Source: Parvibaculum sp.
GTDB taxonomy: Bacteria; Pseudomonadota; Alphaproteobacteria; Parvibaculales; Parvibaculaceae
Assembly: GCA_031291615.1 (NCBI GenBank)
Contig: JARLIS010000007.1
Span: 1 to 41,350, forward strand
Length of the DNA stretch: 41,350 bases
Direction of reading: 5' to 3'
Part shown: one piece after another, positions 29,080 to 39,754 of the stretch
How the letters are laid out: every line of letters begins with the position of its first letter
How positions within the stretch are numbered: position 1 is the stretch's first letter
The notes under the pieces: generated by a model
The model's database searches: none
Seen by the model: only the letters and a program-made list of their open reading frames with translations
Told to the model about the DNA's origin: nothing
Translations under genes and position numbers: made by a program

Positions 29080-29213
29080 CTCTGCCTCCTCGAAACGAAT
29101 TTGATAACCGGGGTCCGTCTTGCCGCCCTGTTGCCCGGCGGCGCCGTGCCCACGTGACCGGGCGGCGCTGCCAGCCGTCCGAGCCGCCATCGGCCCTTTA
29201 CCCCCTCAAGTGC

Positions 29214-29230
29214 CCCGCTTTCGCAGCGGG
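29214..29230. other. Short hairpin in the ftsA-ftsZ gap
   Basis: CCCGCT and AGCGGG form a perfect 6-bp stem with a 5-nt loop, 25 nt upstream on the strand coordinate from the ftsA stop. No U-tract follows in the direction of transcription. It may modulate read-through from ftsA to ftsZ or be incidental. The 175-nt gap (29080-29254) has no open frame or convincing promoter. Confidence 0.35.
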
Positions 29231-29254
29231 TGCTGAAACCGTCGGCCCCCGCCA

Positions 29255-30565
29255 TCAGAAATTCTCCTTCAGCCAGCGGCTGAACTTCCGGAACTGGCCT
29301 CGGCCAGCCCCGCCATCGCCCTCGCCTTCCGCGCCCGCCGTTTCGAGCGGCGAAATCTGCGCATAGGTCAGAAGACCCGCGCAGGTCGAAAAGGCCGGTC
29401 CGCCCGTCGCCTCAGCAAGACCGGTCAGGCGGATCGGCTGTCCGATCCGGACCTGCTTGTCGAGCATCCGGCTCGCCAGTTCCCGCGCGCCGTTGAGCTG
29501 GCTCGCGCCGCCCGTCAGCACGATCCGGCGCCCGGCGACGCGGCCATAGCCACTCGCTTCCAGGCGGTCGCGGACCAGCTCGAACGTCTCCTCGAGCCTC
29601 GGCTGGATGATCCCGGTCAACATTGACCTTGGAATGTGATTCGCCGAATCGGCATCGCTCTCGCCCACCTGCGGTACGTCAATCATTTCTCGTTCGTCTG
29701 ACGGACTCGCAAGCGCGCTGCCATAAAGCGTCTTCATACGCTCCGCATGGGCCAGCGGCGTCGAAAGTCCCCTCGCAATGTCATTAGTAATGTGATTCCC
29801 GCCAATAGACACGGAATCGCAATAGACCATCGCGCCTTCGAAGAAGACGGCAAGTGAAGTGGTGCCCCCGCCCATGTCGATGACGGCGACGCCGAGGTCC
29901 ATTTCATCCTCGACCAGCGAGGCGAGACCGCTCGCATAGGGGCTGACGGCGATGCTCGAAACCGAGAGGTGGCAACGCTCGATGCAGAGCTCGAGATTAC
30001 GCAAGGGTCCGCGCTGAACGCTGACCATGTGCACATCGACGCCGAGCTTTTCGCCGAACATGCCGCGCGGATCGCTGACGCCGCGGCTCGCATCGATGCT
30101 GTAATTGGTCGCAATGGCGTGAAGAACGTCGCGGCCTTCGGGCTGGAAATTCGACTGCGCATAGCCGATGAGGCGCGTGCAGTCGGCATCCGTGACCTCC
30201 GGGCCTGAGACGGGCGCCTTCACGCCGACGGTCTGGCTCTTGGGGTCCGCCCCCGAAACGCCGACAACCACATCTTTAATGGTGACGCCGGCCATGCGCT
30301 CGGCCGCATCGACCGCGATGCGGATCGCTTCCTCCGCCGCGTCCATGTCGACGACCGTGCCGGCGCGGATGCCGCGCGAAACCTGATGCCCGATGCCGAT
30401 GACGCGAACCGGCGCATGCCCGTTGGCAAGCCGACCCGGCTCGACCTTGGCGATGAAACAGGAAATCTTGCTCGATCCGACATCGAGCGCGGCGATGATG
30501 CCCGCTCGCCCCGCCGTGACCGGCCGGCCCTGAAAACCCTTGGACCCGAGACTGACCATATTCAT
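29255..30565 (-). CDS. ftsA: Cell division protein FtsA
   Basis: 436 residues from the ATG at 30565, with AGGGGG 6 nt upstream; a second ATG lies two codons later. FtsA is the actin-like ATPase that anchors FtsZ to the membrane and helps recruit late proteins. The phosphate-1 loop is GIIAALDVGSSKISCFIAK near residue 22. The 1C (SHS2) domain is inserted at about 100-185. The second phosphate motif is VIDMGGGTTSLAVF, and the adenosine motif is IVLTGGASQLNG. The C-terminal amphipathic helix FRKFSRWLKENF is the membrane-targeting sequence. Its start overlaps the ftsQ stop by 4 nt (ATGA). Confidence 0.96.
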   Translation of the reverse strand: MNMVSLGSKGFQGRPVTAGRAGIIAALDVGSSKISCFIAKVEPGRLANGHAPVRVIGIGHQVSRGIRAGTVVDMDAAEEAIRIAVDAAERMAGVTIKDVVVGVSGADPKSQTVGVKAPVSGPEVTDADCTRLIGYAQSNFQPEGRDVLHAIATNYSIDASRGVSDPRGMFGEKLGVDVHMVSVQRGPLRNLELCIERCHLSVSSIAVSPYASGLASLVEDEMDLGVAVIDMGGGTTSLAVFFEGAMVYCDSVSIGGNHITNDIARGLSTPLAHAERMKTLYGSALASPSDEREMIDVPQVGESDADSANHIPRSMLTGIIQPRLEETFELVRDRLEASGYGRVAGRRIVLTGGASQLNGARELASRMLDKQVRIGQPIRLTGLAEATGGPAFSTCAGLLTYAQISPLETAGAEGEGDGGAGRGQFRKFSRWLKENF

Positions 30566-31626
30566 GTATTGCCCCCTGCATGCGCAGAACCGGTTTTTGC
30601 CGGATTGATTGTTCCGTTCAGTGTCTTCAAGCGGTCGCCGGACTTGGCGCTGACCTGCGCCGCCAGCGCGTCGCTGCGCTCGGCCGCCGCCTCCGAGGTC
30701 AAGGTCACGGTGACGCGATCGGGCAGCCTGAGATCGACCGACTCGATGTCGCGCGAGAAAATCTTGTAGGTCTGGTCGAGCGCCACGATGTCGCTGAGCG
30801 CCTTCTCCACGCCGACTTCCGGCAGTTTCACATCGACGCCGTTTTCGAGCCTGAGGTTCCAACGACGGTCGCCCACGCGCACAAAGGCGCGGACGCGGGA
30901 CAGCAATTGCGGCTGCGCATCGGCCATCAGCGCCAGGATGTCATGCGCCTCGCGCGCACCGCCGAAGCCGACGATGAAAGGCAGATTGGCGTAGGACTGG
31001 ACATTCTCGTCGGTGATCGGCTGACCGTCGGCATCGACGACGGAAAGTTCGCCGCCGCGCTGCCAGATGGCGAAGGGCTTGCGCTCGACCACATCGATGC
31101 GGATCGCATCGGGCAGCAGCCGCGTCACGGTCGCCGACTTCACCCAATCGACGCGCTCGACGCGCTGGCGCGCATCTTCCGTGTCGAAGCCGAAGATCGG
31201 ATCGCCGCGCCTGATGCCGAGCGCCGACAGAAGCTGCTGCGGATCGGCATGGGTGCGGCCCGTCACCGTGACGTCTTCGATGCTGAAACCGGCAAGCGCG
31301 AGCAGCTTGTTCGCCTGGAAGGCGACGCCCTTGCCCGCCGCCGCCACATGCCCGCCGACGAAAAGCCCGTAGAAGCCGACCGCGACGATGAGCGCGACGG
31401 TCGCGATCGAGAACGGCCGCATGGCGAAGGACCCTTCGCGCATATCCTCAAGCCACTGCATCAGCGCCGAGGCGGGCCTGACGGCGCGGCGCCCGAAGCT
31501 GCGTTCGGCGGTCGGATTGCGGCGACGGCCCGGCGTGATTTTCGACGCCGGCCGCTTCTTCGATCCCGCCGGCACGGCACGGGTGCCGGTGCGCGAGGCT
31601 GTGCGCTTGCCGCTCATCGATCGCAT
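30562..31626 (-). CDS. ftsQ: Cell division protein FtsQ
   Basis: 354 residues. FtsQ is the bitopic scaffold that joins early and late divisome proteins. A basic cytoplasmic tail of about 70 residues rich in Arg/Lys/Ser/Pro precedes one membrane helix (about 70-92, [20 protein letters not shown]). Then come the POTRA domain (about 110-180, starting [20 protein letters not shown]) and the FtsQ beta domain. The ATG at 31626 has AGGAGG 4 nt upstream and overlaps the ddl 3' end by 13 nt. A second ATG at 31617 would give the usual 4-nt ATGA overlap. The cytoplasmic tail is longer than in E. coli, as in other alphaproteobacteria. Confidence 0.93.
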   Translation of the reverse strand: MRSMSGKRTASRTGTRAVPAGSKKRPASKITPGRRRNPTAERSFGRRAVRPASALMQWLEDMREGSFAMRPFSIATVALIVAVGFYGLFVGGHVAAAGKGVAFQANKLLALAGFSIEDVTVTGRTHADPQQLLSALGIRRGDPIFGFDTEDARQRVERVDWVKSATVTRLLPDAIRIDVVERKPFAIWQRGGELSVVDADGQPITDENVQSYANLPFIVGFGGAREAHDILALMADAQPQLLSRVRAFVRVGDRRWNLRLENGVDVKLPEVGVEKALSDIVALDQTYKIFSRDIESVDLRLPDRVTVTLTSEAAAERSDALAAQVSAKSGDRLKTLNGTINPAKTGSAHAGGNT

Positions 31627-32537
31627 GAGGCCTCCTCCACCATCCAGCTCACAAGTTCGGCATAGGAATATCCGGCGAGATTCGCGAGTTCGGGCACGAG
31701 CGATGTCGGCGTCATGCCGGGCTGCGTGTTGACCTCGAGAAGAATGAGCTCGGACTTGCCGGGCTTCGTGTCGTCGAAGCGGAAATCCGACCGGCTGACG
31801 CCCCGGCAGCCGAGCGCGCGATGCGCGGCAAGCGCGACGCGCTGCACTTCGGCATAGGCCGCGGCGTCGATCTTCGCGGGAACCTCATGGCGCGAGCCGC
31901 CTGAGGCATATTTCGCCTCGTAATCGTAGAACTGGGTATTGGCGATGATGTCGACGACACCGAGCGCCTCTTCGCCCATGACGGCGCAGCTCAACTCGCG
32001 TCCCGCGATATAGCGTTCCGCCATCACCTCGTCGCCGAGATTCCAGTCGGGCGAAGTCAGCTCGGCCGGCGGCCGGTTGTCGCCCTGACGGACGATGAAG
32101 ACGCCGACGGACGAGCCCTGATTAAGCGGCTTGATGACATAGGGCGGTTCCATGACATGCCCATGCGCGGCCTGCTCGCGCGGAACGACGACGCTTTCGG
32201 CGACCGGAAGACCGACCGCGCGGAACATCGCCTTCGCCCGCTCCTTGTGCATGGCGAGCGCCGAGGCGAGCACGCCCGAATGCGTATAGGGAATGCTCAG
32301 GATTTCAAGGAGACCCTGCACGCAACCGTCTTCGCCCCAGCGCCCATGCAGCGCATTGAAGACAACGTCGGGCTTCACCTTCAGAAGCTGATCGGCGAGA
32401 TCGCGGCCCGCATCGATTTCGGTGACGCGATAGCCGCTCTGGCGCAGCGCGTCGGCGCAGCCGCGACCCGATGACAGGCTCACTTCCCGTTCCGGCGACC
32501 AGCCGCCCTTGAGGACGGCGACGTGCTTCTTCGTCAT
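31614..32537 (-). CDS. ddl: D-alanine--D-alanine ligase
   Basis: 307 residues from the ATG at 32537, with GGAGAGAGG just upstream; the earlier in-frame opening at 32567 is ignored. Ddl joins two D-Ala with ATP to supply the dipeptide that MurF adds. It is an ATP-grasp enzyme with the N-terminal motif [31 protein letters not shown] follows, then [14 protein letters not shown] for ATP binding and [15 protein letters not shown] for the Mg/substrate loop. It overlaps murB by 4 nt upstream and ftsQ downstream. This ddlB-like position within dcw is usual. Confidence 0.96.
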   Translation of the reverse strand: MTKKHVAVLKGGWSPEREVSLSSGRGCADALRQSGYRVTEIDAGRDLADQLLKVKPDVVFNALHGRWGEDGCVQGLLEILSIPYTHSGVLASALAMHKERAKAMFRAVGLPVAESVVVPREQAAHGHVMEPPYVIKPLNQGSSVGVFIVRQGDNRPPAELTSPDWNLGDEVMAERYIAGRELSCAVMGEEALGVVDIIANTQFYDYEAKYASGGSRHEVPAKIDAAAYAEVQRVALAAHRALGCRGVSRSDFRFDDTKPGKSELILLEVNTQPGMTPTSLVPELANLAGYSYAELVSWMVEEASCDR

Positions 32538-33457
32538 GTCCTCTCTCCGATCCGCTTGATTTCCCATTCGAGCGTGACGCCGCTCCGGGCCTTGACGCGG
32601 GCGCGCACCTCTTCGCCGAGATCTTCAAGATCGGCGGCGGTCGCCTCGCCCGTATTGATGAGGAAGTTGCAATGAAGTTCGGAAACCTGCGCCCCGCCCC
32701 GGCGAAGCCCGCGCCCGCCGGCAGCGTCGATCAGCTGCCAGGACTTGTGGCCTTCCGGATTCTTGAAGGTGGAGCCGCCGGTGCGCGTCCGGATCGGCTG
32801 GCTCGCCTCGCGCTTCGCCGTGATCTCGTCCATGCGCGCAAGAATTTCGGCCTTGTCGCCCGCTTCGCCCTGAAACGTCGCCTCGACGAAGATGAGATCT
32901 TCCGGTGCGCCGCAATGGCGGTAGGTATAATGCATGTCGGCATTCGTCAGCACGTGACGGCGGCCCTTGCGGTCGAGCGCGACCGCCTCGACGAGAACAT
33001 CCTTCGTTTCGCGGAGATAGGCGCCGCCGTTCATGCGCAGCGCCCCGCCAATGGAGCCGGGAATGCCGCGATAGAATTCGAGCCCTGCGATGCCGGCTTC
33101 CTGCGCAGCCCGCGCAACGGCAACATCGAGCGCCGCCGTGCCGGCGCGCACGCGATGTCCGGGAAGCGCTTCGATCTGCATGAAGCCGCGACCGAGCCTG
33201 ATGACGACGCCGGCGACGCCGCCGTCGCGCACCAGCAGGTTCGAGCCGACGCCGATAACCGTCAGCGGCACATCGTCGGGCACGGCGGCGAGGAAGGCTG
33301 CAAGGTCGTCGGCATCGACCGGACGGAACAGAACCTCCGCCGCGCCGCCGACGCGGAACCAGGTTAGCGGCGCCAGCGGCGCGTTCTCGACAAGCTCGCC
33401 GCGCACAAGCGGCAGCCTTTCGATCAGGGATGAGCTTGTGGCGCGCGCGGCCATCAT
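32534..33457 (-). CDS. murB: UDP-N-acetylenolpyruvoylglucosamine reductase
   Basis: 307 residues from the ATG at 33457, with GAAGGGG nearby. MurB reduces the enolpyruvyl ether to form UDP-MurNAc, using FAD and NADPH. The FAD-binding domain begins with [15 protein letters not shown] and has [22 protein letters not shown]. The type II MurB signature is [20 protein letters not shown], followed by YTYRHCG, and [19 protein letters not shown] carries the catalytic serine. Longer in-frame openings run into murC and are rejected. Both ends overlap neighbours by 4 nt (murC stop, ddl start). Confidence 0.96.
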   Translation of the reverse strand: MMAARATSSSLIERLPLVRGELVENAPLAPLTWFRVGGAAEVLFRPVDADDLAAFLAAVPDDVPLTVIGVGSNLLVRDGGVAGVVIRLGRGFMQIEALPGHRVRAGTAALDVAVARAAQEAGIAGLEFYRGIPGSIGGALRMNGGAYLRETKDVLVEAVALDRKGRRHVLTNADMHYTYRHCGAPEDLIFVEATFQGEAGDKAEILARMDEITAKREASQPIRTRTGGSTFKNPEGHKSWQLIDAAGGRGLRRGGAQVSELHCNFLINTGEATAADLEDLGEEVRARVKARSGVTLEWEIKRIGERT

Positions 33458-34929
33458 TTGCCCTTCCCCTTTTTGGGTTTCGCCTTCGCCACGGTCTTCG
33501 TCGCAGCTTTCGCCTTGCCCTTCTTGCCGAGTTTTTCGAGATCGGCGGGAAGCGCATTCGCCCAATAGGTGATGCTGCCCGCGCCGAGGCAAACGACGAA
33601 ATCGCCGGGCTTCACCAGTTCGGCGATAAGTCCGGGAAGAGCCTCCGGGCTTTCAAGCGGAATGGCATGGCGATGACCGCGATCGCGCAGGCCCTCGACA
33701 AGCCCGTCGCGGCTCGCACCCTCGATCGGCTGCTCGCCCGCCGCATAGACATCGGCGACGACGACCGTGTCCGCATCGTTGAAGCAGGAAGAGAACTCAT
33801 CGAACAGGTTGTGAAGGCGCGTATAGCGATGCGGCTGCACCACGGCGACGATCCGCCCCTCGCAGGCCGAACGCGCGGCTTGCAGCACGGCGGCGATCTC
33901 GACCGGATGGTGGCCGTAATCGTCATAGATGTTGACGCCGTTCCACGTGCCGACATGGGTGAAGCGCCGCTTGACGCCGCCGAAGCCTTCGAGCGACTTG
34001 CGGATCACATGCTCGCCGATGCCCATCTGCCAGGCGACGCCGATGGCCGCGAGGCTGTTCAGCATGTTGTGCCGCCCCGGCATGGGCATGCGCATCGCCG
34101 GCATATTGTGCTCCTTGCCGGTCTTGCGGTCGGTGATCGTCACGTCGAAAACGTTCTGGCCCTTCTCGACGCGCGGATTGGTGGCGCGCACGTCGGCTTG
34201 CGGGCTCGTGCCATAGGTCATGATGCGGCGGTCGCGCACGCGGCCGATCAGCGACTGCACTTCCGGGTGATCGATGCACATCACCGCGCAGCCGTAGAAG
34301 GGCACATTCTCGACAAAGGCGAGGAAGGCGTCCTTGGCGGCGTCGAAGGTGCCGTAATAGTCGAGATGCTCGGGATCGATATTGGTGACGATGGCGATGG
34401 TCGCGGGCAGCTTCACGAATGTGCCGTCGGACTCGTCCGCCTCGACAACCATCCAGTCGCCCGCGCCGAGCCGCGCATTGGTGCCATAGGCATTGATGAT
34501 GCCGCCATTGATGACGGTCGGATCGAGCGCCGCGCCTTCAAGGATCGCGGCGACGAGCGAGGTGGTCGTCGTCTTGCCATGCGTGCCGCCGATGGCGACG
34601 CAGGACTTGAGGCGCATCAGTTCGGCGAGCATTTCCGCGCGGCGCACCACGGGCAGGAAGCGCGCCCGCGCCTCGACGAGTTCGGGATTGTCCGCCTTGA
34701 TCGCGGAGGACACGACGACGACCTGCGCGTCGCCGAGATTGGCGGCGGTGTGGCCGACGGACACGGGAATCTTGAGCCCGCGCAGCCTCTTCACATTGGC
34801 GCTGTCGCTGACGTCGCTCCCCTGCACGCGATAGCCGAGATTCTTCATGACCTCGGCAATGCCGCTCATGCCGATGCCGCCGATGCCGACGAAATGAATG
34901 GTGCCGATGTCGAGTGGTGCCGGACGCAT
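33454..34929 (-). CDS. murC: UDP-N-acetylmuramate--L-alanine ligase
   Basis: 491 residues. MurC adds L-Ala to UDP-MurNAc, the first step of stem-peptide assembly. Residues 9-24 ([16 protein letters not shown]) form the UDP-binding Rossmann start. The ATP loop is [17 protein letters not shown] (about 115), with [10 protein letters not shown] as the magnesium site. The Mur ligase C-terminal motif is [10 protein letters not shown], with QPHRYTR. The final 28 or so residues are an unusual Lys/Ala/Gly-rich tail ([20 protein letters not shown]) that E. coli MurC lacks. It starts on the A of the murG stop (TGATG) and its stop overlaps murB by 4 nt. Confidence 0.96.
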   Translation of the reverse strand: MRPAPLDIGTIHFVGIGGIGMSGIAEVMKNLGYRVQGSDVSDSANVKRLRGLKIPVSVGHTAANLGDAQVVVVSSAIKADNPELVEARARFLPVVRRAEMLAELMRLKSCVAIGGTHGKTTTTSLVAAILEGAALDPTVINGGIINAYGTNARLGAGDWMVVEADESDGTFVKLPATIAIVTNIDPEHLDYYGTFDAAKDAFLAFVENVPFYGCAVMCIDHPEVQSLIGRVRDRRIMTYGTSPQADVRATNPRVEKGQNVFDVTITDRKTGKEHNMPAMRMPMPGRHNMLNSLAAIGVAWQMGIGEHVIRKSLEGFGGVKRRFTHVGTWNGVNIYDDYGHHPVEIAAVLQAARSACEGRIVAVVQPHRYTRLHNLFDEFSSCFNDADTVVVADVYAAGEQPIEGASRDGLVEGLRDRGHRHAIPLESPEALPGLIAELVKPGDFVVCLGAGSITYWANALPADLEKLGKKGKAKAATKTVAKAKPKKGKGK

Positions 34930-36110
34930 CAGACGCTCCCTGCGAAAAGCAACGGGCCGGGATTGCCGTCGGCGGCGATCTGCTTCGCCGCTGTCGCCGG
35001 GTGGAATTCGCCGCGCCCCAGCGCTTCGACGAGATCGGCCAGACGCACGACCGCGCGCGGCTGACCTTGCGCCAGCGCCGATTTCGCCGCCGCCGCAAGC
35101 GTCGCGGAGTCCGCAAAAAGCTGCGTCAGGCGACCGGCCAGAGCCTCTTCGGTGAAGTTCTTCTGTTCGATCATGAAAGCGGCGCCCGCCGCTTCGAGTT
35201 TTTCAGCATTGGCTTTCTGGTCGTTGTCGAGTGAATGCGGCAGCGGCACGAGGATCGACGGACGGCCGATGACGCACAGCTCGGCGACGGTCGAGGCGCC
35301 GGAGCGCCCGATGACGAGATGCGACGCGGCGATGCGCGCGGGCATGTCGTCGAAGAAACTCTGGAGATCGGCGCGGATGCCGGCCGCATCATAGACGGCC
35401 CTCACCCGCTCGAGATCTTCGGCCCGGGCCTGCTGCACGACGTCGATCCGCGAACGCAAGGGCGCGGGAAGACGCGCAAGGGCACCCGGCACAATGTCGC
35501 TCATGACGCGCGCGCCCTGGCTGCCGCCGAAGACGAGAAGGTTGATGCGCCCGCCATTCGCCGCAACGTAAGGCGCGCCCGCAAGTTGCGTAACGGCGTC
35601 GCGCACCGGATTTCCGGTGACGACGAGCTTCGCCGCATCGCCCGGCCGCAGGAACTTCGGCCCAACAAAGGTCGAAGCGATAGCGTTCACATAAGGTGCG
35701 ACAAGCTTGTTGACACGGCCGAGCACCGCATTCTGCTCATGTACGCAGGTCGGAATACGGCGAAGAATGGCCGCCGCAATGGGCGGCAGCGTCGGATAGC
35801 CGCCAAAGCCGATGACGACCGAAGGTTCGACGCGGCCGAGAATGCCGAAAGCCTGCGCGACGCCGGAAAGGATCGCAGGCGTCGCCCGCACAAGGCCCGC
35901 AAGGCCCCGATTGGTCGGCGTCGCCGACGGCACGGCAAAAATATCGGCGCCCGGAAACAGCTTGTCGAAATGCTGAACGCGTTCGTCGGTCAAGAGCACG
36001 ATCTGACGGCCGCGACGCTTCAACTCCTGCGCCAGCGCCTGACCCGGAAAAAGATGCCCGCCCGTGCCGCCGGCGGCGATGACGATGGGGCCTTGGGGAT
36101 GCAGCTTCAT
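34929..36110 (-). CDS. murG: UDP-GlcNAc:lipid I GlcNAc transferase MurG
   Basis: 393 residues from the ATG at 36110; a much longer open frame to 37283 is a shadow over ftsW. MurG transfers GlcNAc to lipid I, making lipid II on the inner face of the membrane. The GT28 N-terminal glycine loop is [19 protein letters not shown], and [15 protein letters not shown] is the second G-loop. [12 protein letters not shown] and the UDP-GlcNAc site FGGSQGARV, with [17 protein letters not shown], complete the signature. It overlaps ftsW by 4 nt and murC by 1 nt. It is peripheral on the membrane, with no membrane helix. Confidence 0.97.
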   Translation of the reverse strand: MKLHPQGPIVIAAGGTGGHLFPGQALAQELKRRGRQIVLLTDERVQHFDKLFPGADIFAVPSATPTNRGLAGLVRATPAILSGVAQAFGILGRVEPSVVIGFGGYPTLPPIAAAILRRIPTCVHEQNAVLGRVNKLVAPYVNAIASTFVGPKFLRPGDAAKLVVTGNPVRDAVTQLAGAPYVAANGGRINLLVFGGSQGARVMSDIVPGALARLPAPLRSRIDVVQQARAEDLERVRAVYDAAGIRADLQSFFDDMPARIAASHLVIGRSGASTVAELCVIGRPSILVPLPHSLDNDQKANAEKLEAAGAAFMIEQKNFTEEALAGRLTQLFADSATLAAAAKSALAQGQPRAVVRLADLVEALGRGEFHPATAAKQIAADGNPGPLLFAGSV

Positions 36111-37255
36111 GCGTGCCCCCTCTTGCCGTTGGGCGGCGTCACCTGGCTCCCGGCGCGGCGGCGCGTGAGCGCCAGCAACATGCCCATGGTGAAGCCGAGC
36201 GCAATCATCGACGAGCCGCCATAGGAGATGAACGGCAGCGTCATGCCCTTGGCCGGAATGAGATTGACGTTCACGGCCATGTTGATGAGCGCCTGCAGCC
36301 CGAATAGCGCGACGAGGCCGCAGGAGGCGAACTGCACGAAAAGATCGTGCTCCTCCATCGCGCGGGACAAAGTGCGCAAGACCACGAAGGAGAAGACGCC
36401 GATAATCAGAAGCCCGGCGACGATGCCGTATTCTTCCGCCGCCACGGCGAAAATGAAGTCCGTATGCGCGTCGGGCAGGATGCGCTTCACTTCGCCCTCG
36501 CCCGGGCCGCGACCGAAGAAGCCGCCTGTGTGGAAGGCGTCGAGCGCGCGGTCGATCTGATAGGTGTCGCCGGAATCGGGATTGAGGAAGCGGTCGACAC
36601 GGCTCGCGACATGCGGCATCAGCGTATAGGCGACAAGCGCGCCCACCATCGCGATGGCCGCCAGAGAGACGATCCAGCGCCACGACAGGCCGGCCATGAA
36701 GAAGATTGCGCCGAAGACCATCGTGACAAGCATGAGCTGGCCGAAATCGGGCTGAGCCGCAAGCACGCCGACGACGGCGACGTAGAGCGCGAGCGCAATC
36801 GCCGTGCCGGGAAAACCGGGCGTGCGGCGCGCTTCGGCGAACATCCATGCCGCGAGCACGATGAAACTCGGCTTGATGAACTCGGACGGCTGAATGGCCA
36901 GCGGCCCGATCTGCAACCAGCGATGGGCGCCCTTGATTTCCGGCCCGACGAATAGCGTCAGCACCATCAGGAAGAGAGCCGCAAAGAATGTGATCGCCGC
37001 CAGCCGCCGGACCTGCCGCACATTGAGCAGCGAAACGCCGATCATCGTTCCGATCGTCGGCACGAGGAACGCAAGCTGGCGATATACGAAATGAAACGGC
37101 GGCAGGTGAATGCGCATGGCGACGGCAGGGCTTGCCGCCAGCGTCAGCACGCCGCCGATCAGCATCAGGCAGAAGATGCCGAACAGCGTCCACTTGTCGA
37201 CGGTCCACCACCATTCGGCAATCTGGCTGCGGTTGGTGCGGGCAAGGCGGATCAT
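36107..37255 (-). CDS. ftsW: Peptidoglycan glycosyltransferase FtsW
   Basis: 382 residues with about ten membrane helices. It belongs to the SEDS family that polymerises lipid II at the septum. The conserved segment GAHRWLQIGPLAIQPSEFIK, the extracellular part with PDAHTDFIFAVAAEEYG carrying the catalytic Asp/Glu, and PAKGMTLPFISYGGSSMIA are all present. The N-terminal cytoplasmic part before the first helix is short. Context, inside dcw between murD and murG, distinguishes FtsW from RodA. It starts overlapping the murD stop (ATGA) and ends overlapping murG. Confidence 0.96.
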   Translation of the reverse strand: MIRLARTNRSQIAEWWWTVDKWTLFGIFCLMLIGGVLTLAASPAVAMRIHLPPFHFVYRQLAFLVPTIGTMIGVSLLNVRQVRRLAAITFFAALFLMVLTLFVGPEIKGAHRWLQIGPLAIQPSEFIKPSFIVLAAWMFAEARRTPGFPGTAIALALYVAVVGVLAAQPDFGQLMLVTMVFGAIFFMAGLSWRWIVSLAAIAMVGALVAYTLMPHVASRVDRFLNPDSGDTYQIDRALDAFHTGGFFGRGPGEGEVKRILPDAHTDFIFAVAAEEYGIVAGLLIIGVFSFVVLRTLSRAMEEHDLFVQFASCGLVALFGLQALINMAVNVNLIPAKGMTLPFISYGGSSMIALGFTMGMLLALTRRRAGSQVTPPNGKRGHA

Positions 37256-38661
37256 GCGCTGGCCCTCTTCTGAGCTTCGACATGCTTCAGCACGAGCCTG
37301 CGGAAGCTTTCGCCGCGCTCCTCGAAACTGGCGAACTGATCGAAGGAAGCACAGGCCGGCGACAACAGCACGATCCGCAATTCGCCTTCGCCGTTCCCGG
37401 CATCGTTCGCCGCCGCCTCGACCGCCCGGTCGAGCGTCTGCGAGCGCAGGTAGTCGACCTTGCCGTCGAGCGTGCGGGCGAATTCATCCGAAGCCGCGCC
37501 GATGAGATAGGCGCGGCGCACGCGCGGGAAATAGCCGGTCAGGCTTTCGATGCCGCCCTCTTTCGATTTGCCGCCTATGATCCAGTAGATGTTGTCGTAG
37601 GTCGCAAGCGCCTTCGACGCGGCATCGGCATTCGTCGCCTTGCTGTCGTTGACGTAACGCACCCCGCCCTGCTCCGCGACGATCTCCATGCGATGCGCGA
37701 GGCCGGGGAAGCTCTCGAAGGCGGTAAGGATTCTCTCGCGCGGATAGCCAAGCGCACGGCCCGCCGCATAAGCGACCGCGGCATTCTGCCAGTTATGCGC
37801 GCCGGCAAGCGTCCTGAGCGGACGGAAGTCGCCCGCCTTCTGCGTCTGCGTGCCCGTATTGTCGTAGAGAAGTCCGTCGATCACATAGATGCCGCGGCCG
37901 AGCGTCTTGCCGACGGAGATCGGCACGACCTTCTGCCTGCGCGCCGCCGAGAGCTGCGTGCAGATATCGCTCGAAAAACCGTCATCGACGCCGATGATCG
38001 CCGTCGCGCCTTCGCCCTGATGCGCGAAGAGACGCGCCTTGACGGCGGCATAGTTCTCGATCGTCCCATGCCGGTCGATATGATCCGGCGTCACGTTGAG
38101 AAGAATGCCGACATCGGGAGCAAGGCTCGGCGCAAGATCGATCTGATAGGACGACACTTCGACCACGAACACCGTCGCCGACCTTGGCGGATCGAGCTCC
38201 AGCACGGGCGTGCCGATATTGCCGCCGACCTGCACTTCGCCGCCGCACCGCTTCACCATGTGGCCGATCAGCGCCGTCGTCGTCGACTTGCCGTTGGTGC
38301 CTGTGATGGCGACGATTTTCGAGGCTGGAAACTGTTTCCGGATCTCGCGCTGGAAAAGCTCGACGTCGCCGACGATTTCGACGCTGGCGGCATGCGCGAG
38401 CTTCACCGTCGGATGCGGCTCGGGATGCGTCAACGGCACGCCGGGGCTCAACACGAAAGCGGCAAAATCGCTCCAGCTCCGCGCCGTCAGATCCTCGACC
38501 GTGATTCCGGCCTTCGACGCTTCGGCCCGCTTCGCCTCGGAATCGTCCCAGGCAACGACCTTCGCCCCGCCCGCTTCGAGCGCGCGCACGGTCGACAGCC
38601 CGGACTTGCCGAGACCGAAAACCGCGACGGTGCGCTGTGCGAAGCTGGTGACGGGGATCAT
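37252..38661 (-). CDS. murD: UDP-MurNAc-L-Ala--D-glutamate ligase
   Basis: 469 residues. MurD adds D-Glu to the stem peptide. The N-terminal Rossmann fold is VAVFGLGKSGLSTVRALEA. The ATP loop is ITGTNGKSTTTALIGHM (about 115), and the carbamylated-lysine region and NVTPDHIDRHGTIENYAA follow. The C-terminal ligase domain has HRMEIVAEQGGVRYVNDSKA, with NDSKATN as the MurD-specific motif, and IIGGKSKEGG. It starts 4 nt after the mraY stop, with its ribosome site GAGG lying across that stop, and overlaps ftsW by 4 nt. Confidence 0.97.
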   Translation of the reverse strand: MIPVTSFAQRTVAVFGLGKSGLSTVRALEAGGAKVVAWDDSEAKRAEASKAGITVEDLTARSWSDFAAFVLSPGVPLTHPEPHPTVKLAHAASVEIVGDVELFQREIRKQFPASKIVAITGTNGKSTTTALIGHMVKRCGGEVQVGGNIGTPVLELDPPRSATVFVVEVSSYQIDLAPSLAPDVGILLNVTPDHIDRHGTIENYAAVKARLFAHQGEGATAIIGVDDGFSSDICTQLSAARRQKVVPISVGKTLGRGIYVIDGLLYDNTGTQTQKAGDFRPLRTLAGAHNWQNAAVAYAAGRALGYPRERILTAFESFPGLAHRMEIVAEQGGVRYVNDSKATNADAASKALATYDNIYWIIGGKSKEGGIESLTGYFPRVRRAYLIGAASDEFARTLDGKVDYLRSQTLDRAVEAAANDAGNGEGELRIVLLSPACASFDQFASFEERGESFRRLVLKHVEAQKRASA

Positions 38662-38665
38662 GCGT

Positions 38666-39754
38666 TCACCTCAGCTTCAGCGTTGCAAGGCCGAGCATGG
38701 CGAGCACGACGGCGATGATCCAGAAGCGGATGACGACGGTCGGCTCCGCCCAGCCCTTCTGCTCGAAGTGATGATGCAGCGGCGCCATGCGGAACACGCG
38801 CTTGCCGGTAAGCTTGAAGGAGGCAACCTGCACGATGACGGAAACGGCTTCGAGCACGAAGAGGCCGCCGATGATCGCGAGGACGAGTTCGTGCTTCGCC
38901 GCAACCGAGATCGCACCCAGCGCGCCGCCAAGCGCAAGCGAGCCCGTGTCGCCCATGAAGACCATCGCGGGCGGTGCGTTGTACCAGAGGAAGCCGAGAC
39001 CTGCCCCGATAAGCGCACCGCAAAAGACCGCGAGCTCGCCCGAGCCCGGAACGAAATGTATTTGCAGGTAATCGGCGAAGACGACGTTGCCGACGAGATA
39101 GACGATGAGGCCGAGGCTCGCCGCCGCTATCATGACCGGCACGATGGCGAGGCCGTCGAGCCCGTCCGTCAGATTGACTGCATTGGACGAGCCGACGATG
39201 ACGAGCGCACCGAAGAGAAAGAAGAGCGGCCCGAGCTGGATGAGGACGCTCTTGAAGAACGGAATGGTGAGCGCGGTCGCCAGCGGCTCCTTCGCCACGG
39301 AGACGAGCGCCCACATGGCGATGAAGGCGATGATGAATTCGAAGAAGAGCTTCACGCGGCCCGGCACGCCCTTGGGCGAAATCTTCGACACCTTGAGATA
39401 GTCGTCGGCGAAGCCGACCGCGCCGAAGCCGAGCGTGACGAAAAGCACGATCCAGACATAGCGATTGGAAAGATCGGCCCAGATGAGCGTCGAAGGCACC
39501 AGCCCGACGAGGATCAGGAAGCCCCCCATGGTCGGCGTTCCCTGCTTCATGACGACATGGCTCTTCGGCCCGTCCTCGCGGATCGGCTGGCCCTTGCGCT
39601 GGCGCGCCTTCAGCATGGCGATGATGCGGGGGCCGAATACGAAAGTGATGAACAGCGAAGTCAGCGTCGCGCCGCCGGTGCGAAACGTGATGTAGCGAAA
39701 CACGTTCAGCACCGTCAGGTCTTTCGACAACCCCGCCAGAAGATCGTAAAGCAT
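38666..39754 (-). CDS. mraY: Phospho-MurNAc-pentapeptide transferase
   Basis: 362 residues with about ten membrane helices. MraY transfers phospho-MurNAc-pentapeptide to undecaprenyl phosphate, forming lipid I. The conserved sites are KKQ-like [11 protein letters not shown], the acidic [22 protein letters not shown], the magnesium/catalytic [12 protein letters not shown] and the cytoplasmic [13 protein letters not shown]. The start ATG shares its A with the murF stop (TGATG), and GGGGGAGG precedes it. murD follows after 4 nt. Confidence 0.97.
   Translation of the reverse strand: MLYDLLAGLSKDLTVLNVFRYITFRTGGATLTSLFITFVFGPRIIAMLKARQRKGQPIREDGPKSHVVMKQGTPTMGGFLILVGLVPSTLIWADLSNRYVWIVLFVTLGFGAVGFADDYLKVSKISPKGVPGRVKLFFEFIIAFIAMWALVSVAKEPLATALTIPFFKSVLIQLGPLFFLFGALVIVGSSNAVNLTDGLDGLAIVPVMIAAASLGLIVYLVGNVVFADYLQIHFVPGSGELAVFCGALIGAGLGFLWYNAPPAMVFMGDTGSLALGGALGAISVAAKHELVLAIIGGLFVLEAVSVIVQVASFKLTGKRVFRMAPLHHHFEQKGWAEPTVVIRFWIIAVVLAMLGLATLKLR

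Noticed and set aside
29080..29190. Upstream extension of FtsZ
   Set aside because: The conserved FtsZ start and a GAGGAGG site are at 29079; the extra residues are low-complexity and lie in the intergenic gap.
34929..37283. 784-codon reading of murG including the ftsW region
   Set aside because: Only the last 393 codons match MurG; the upstream part overlaps ftsW in another frame. The ATG at 36110 gives the normal MurG start.
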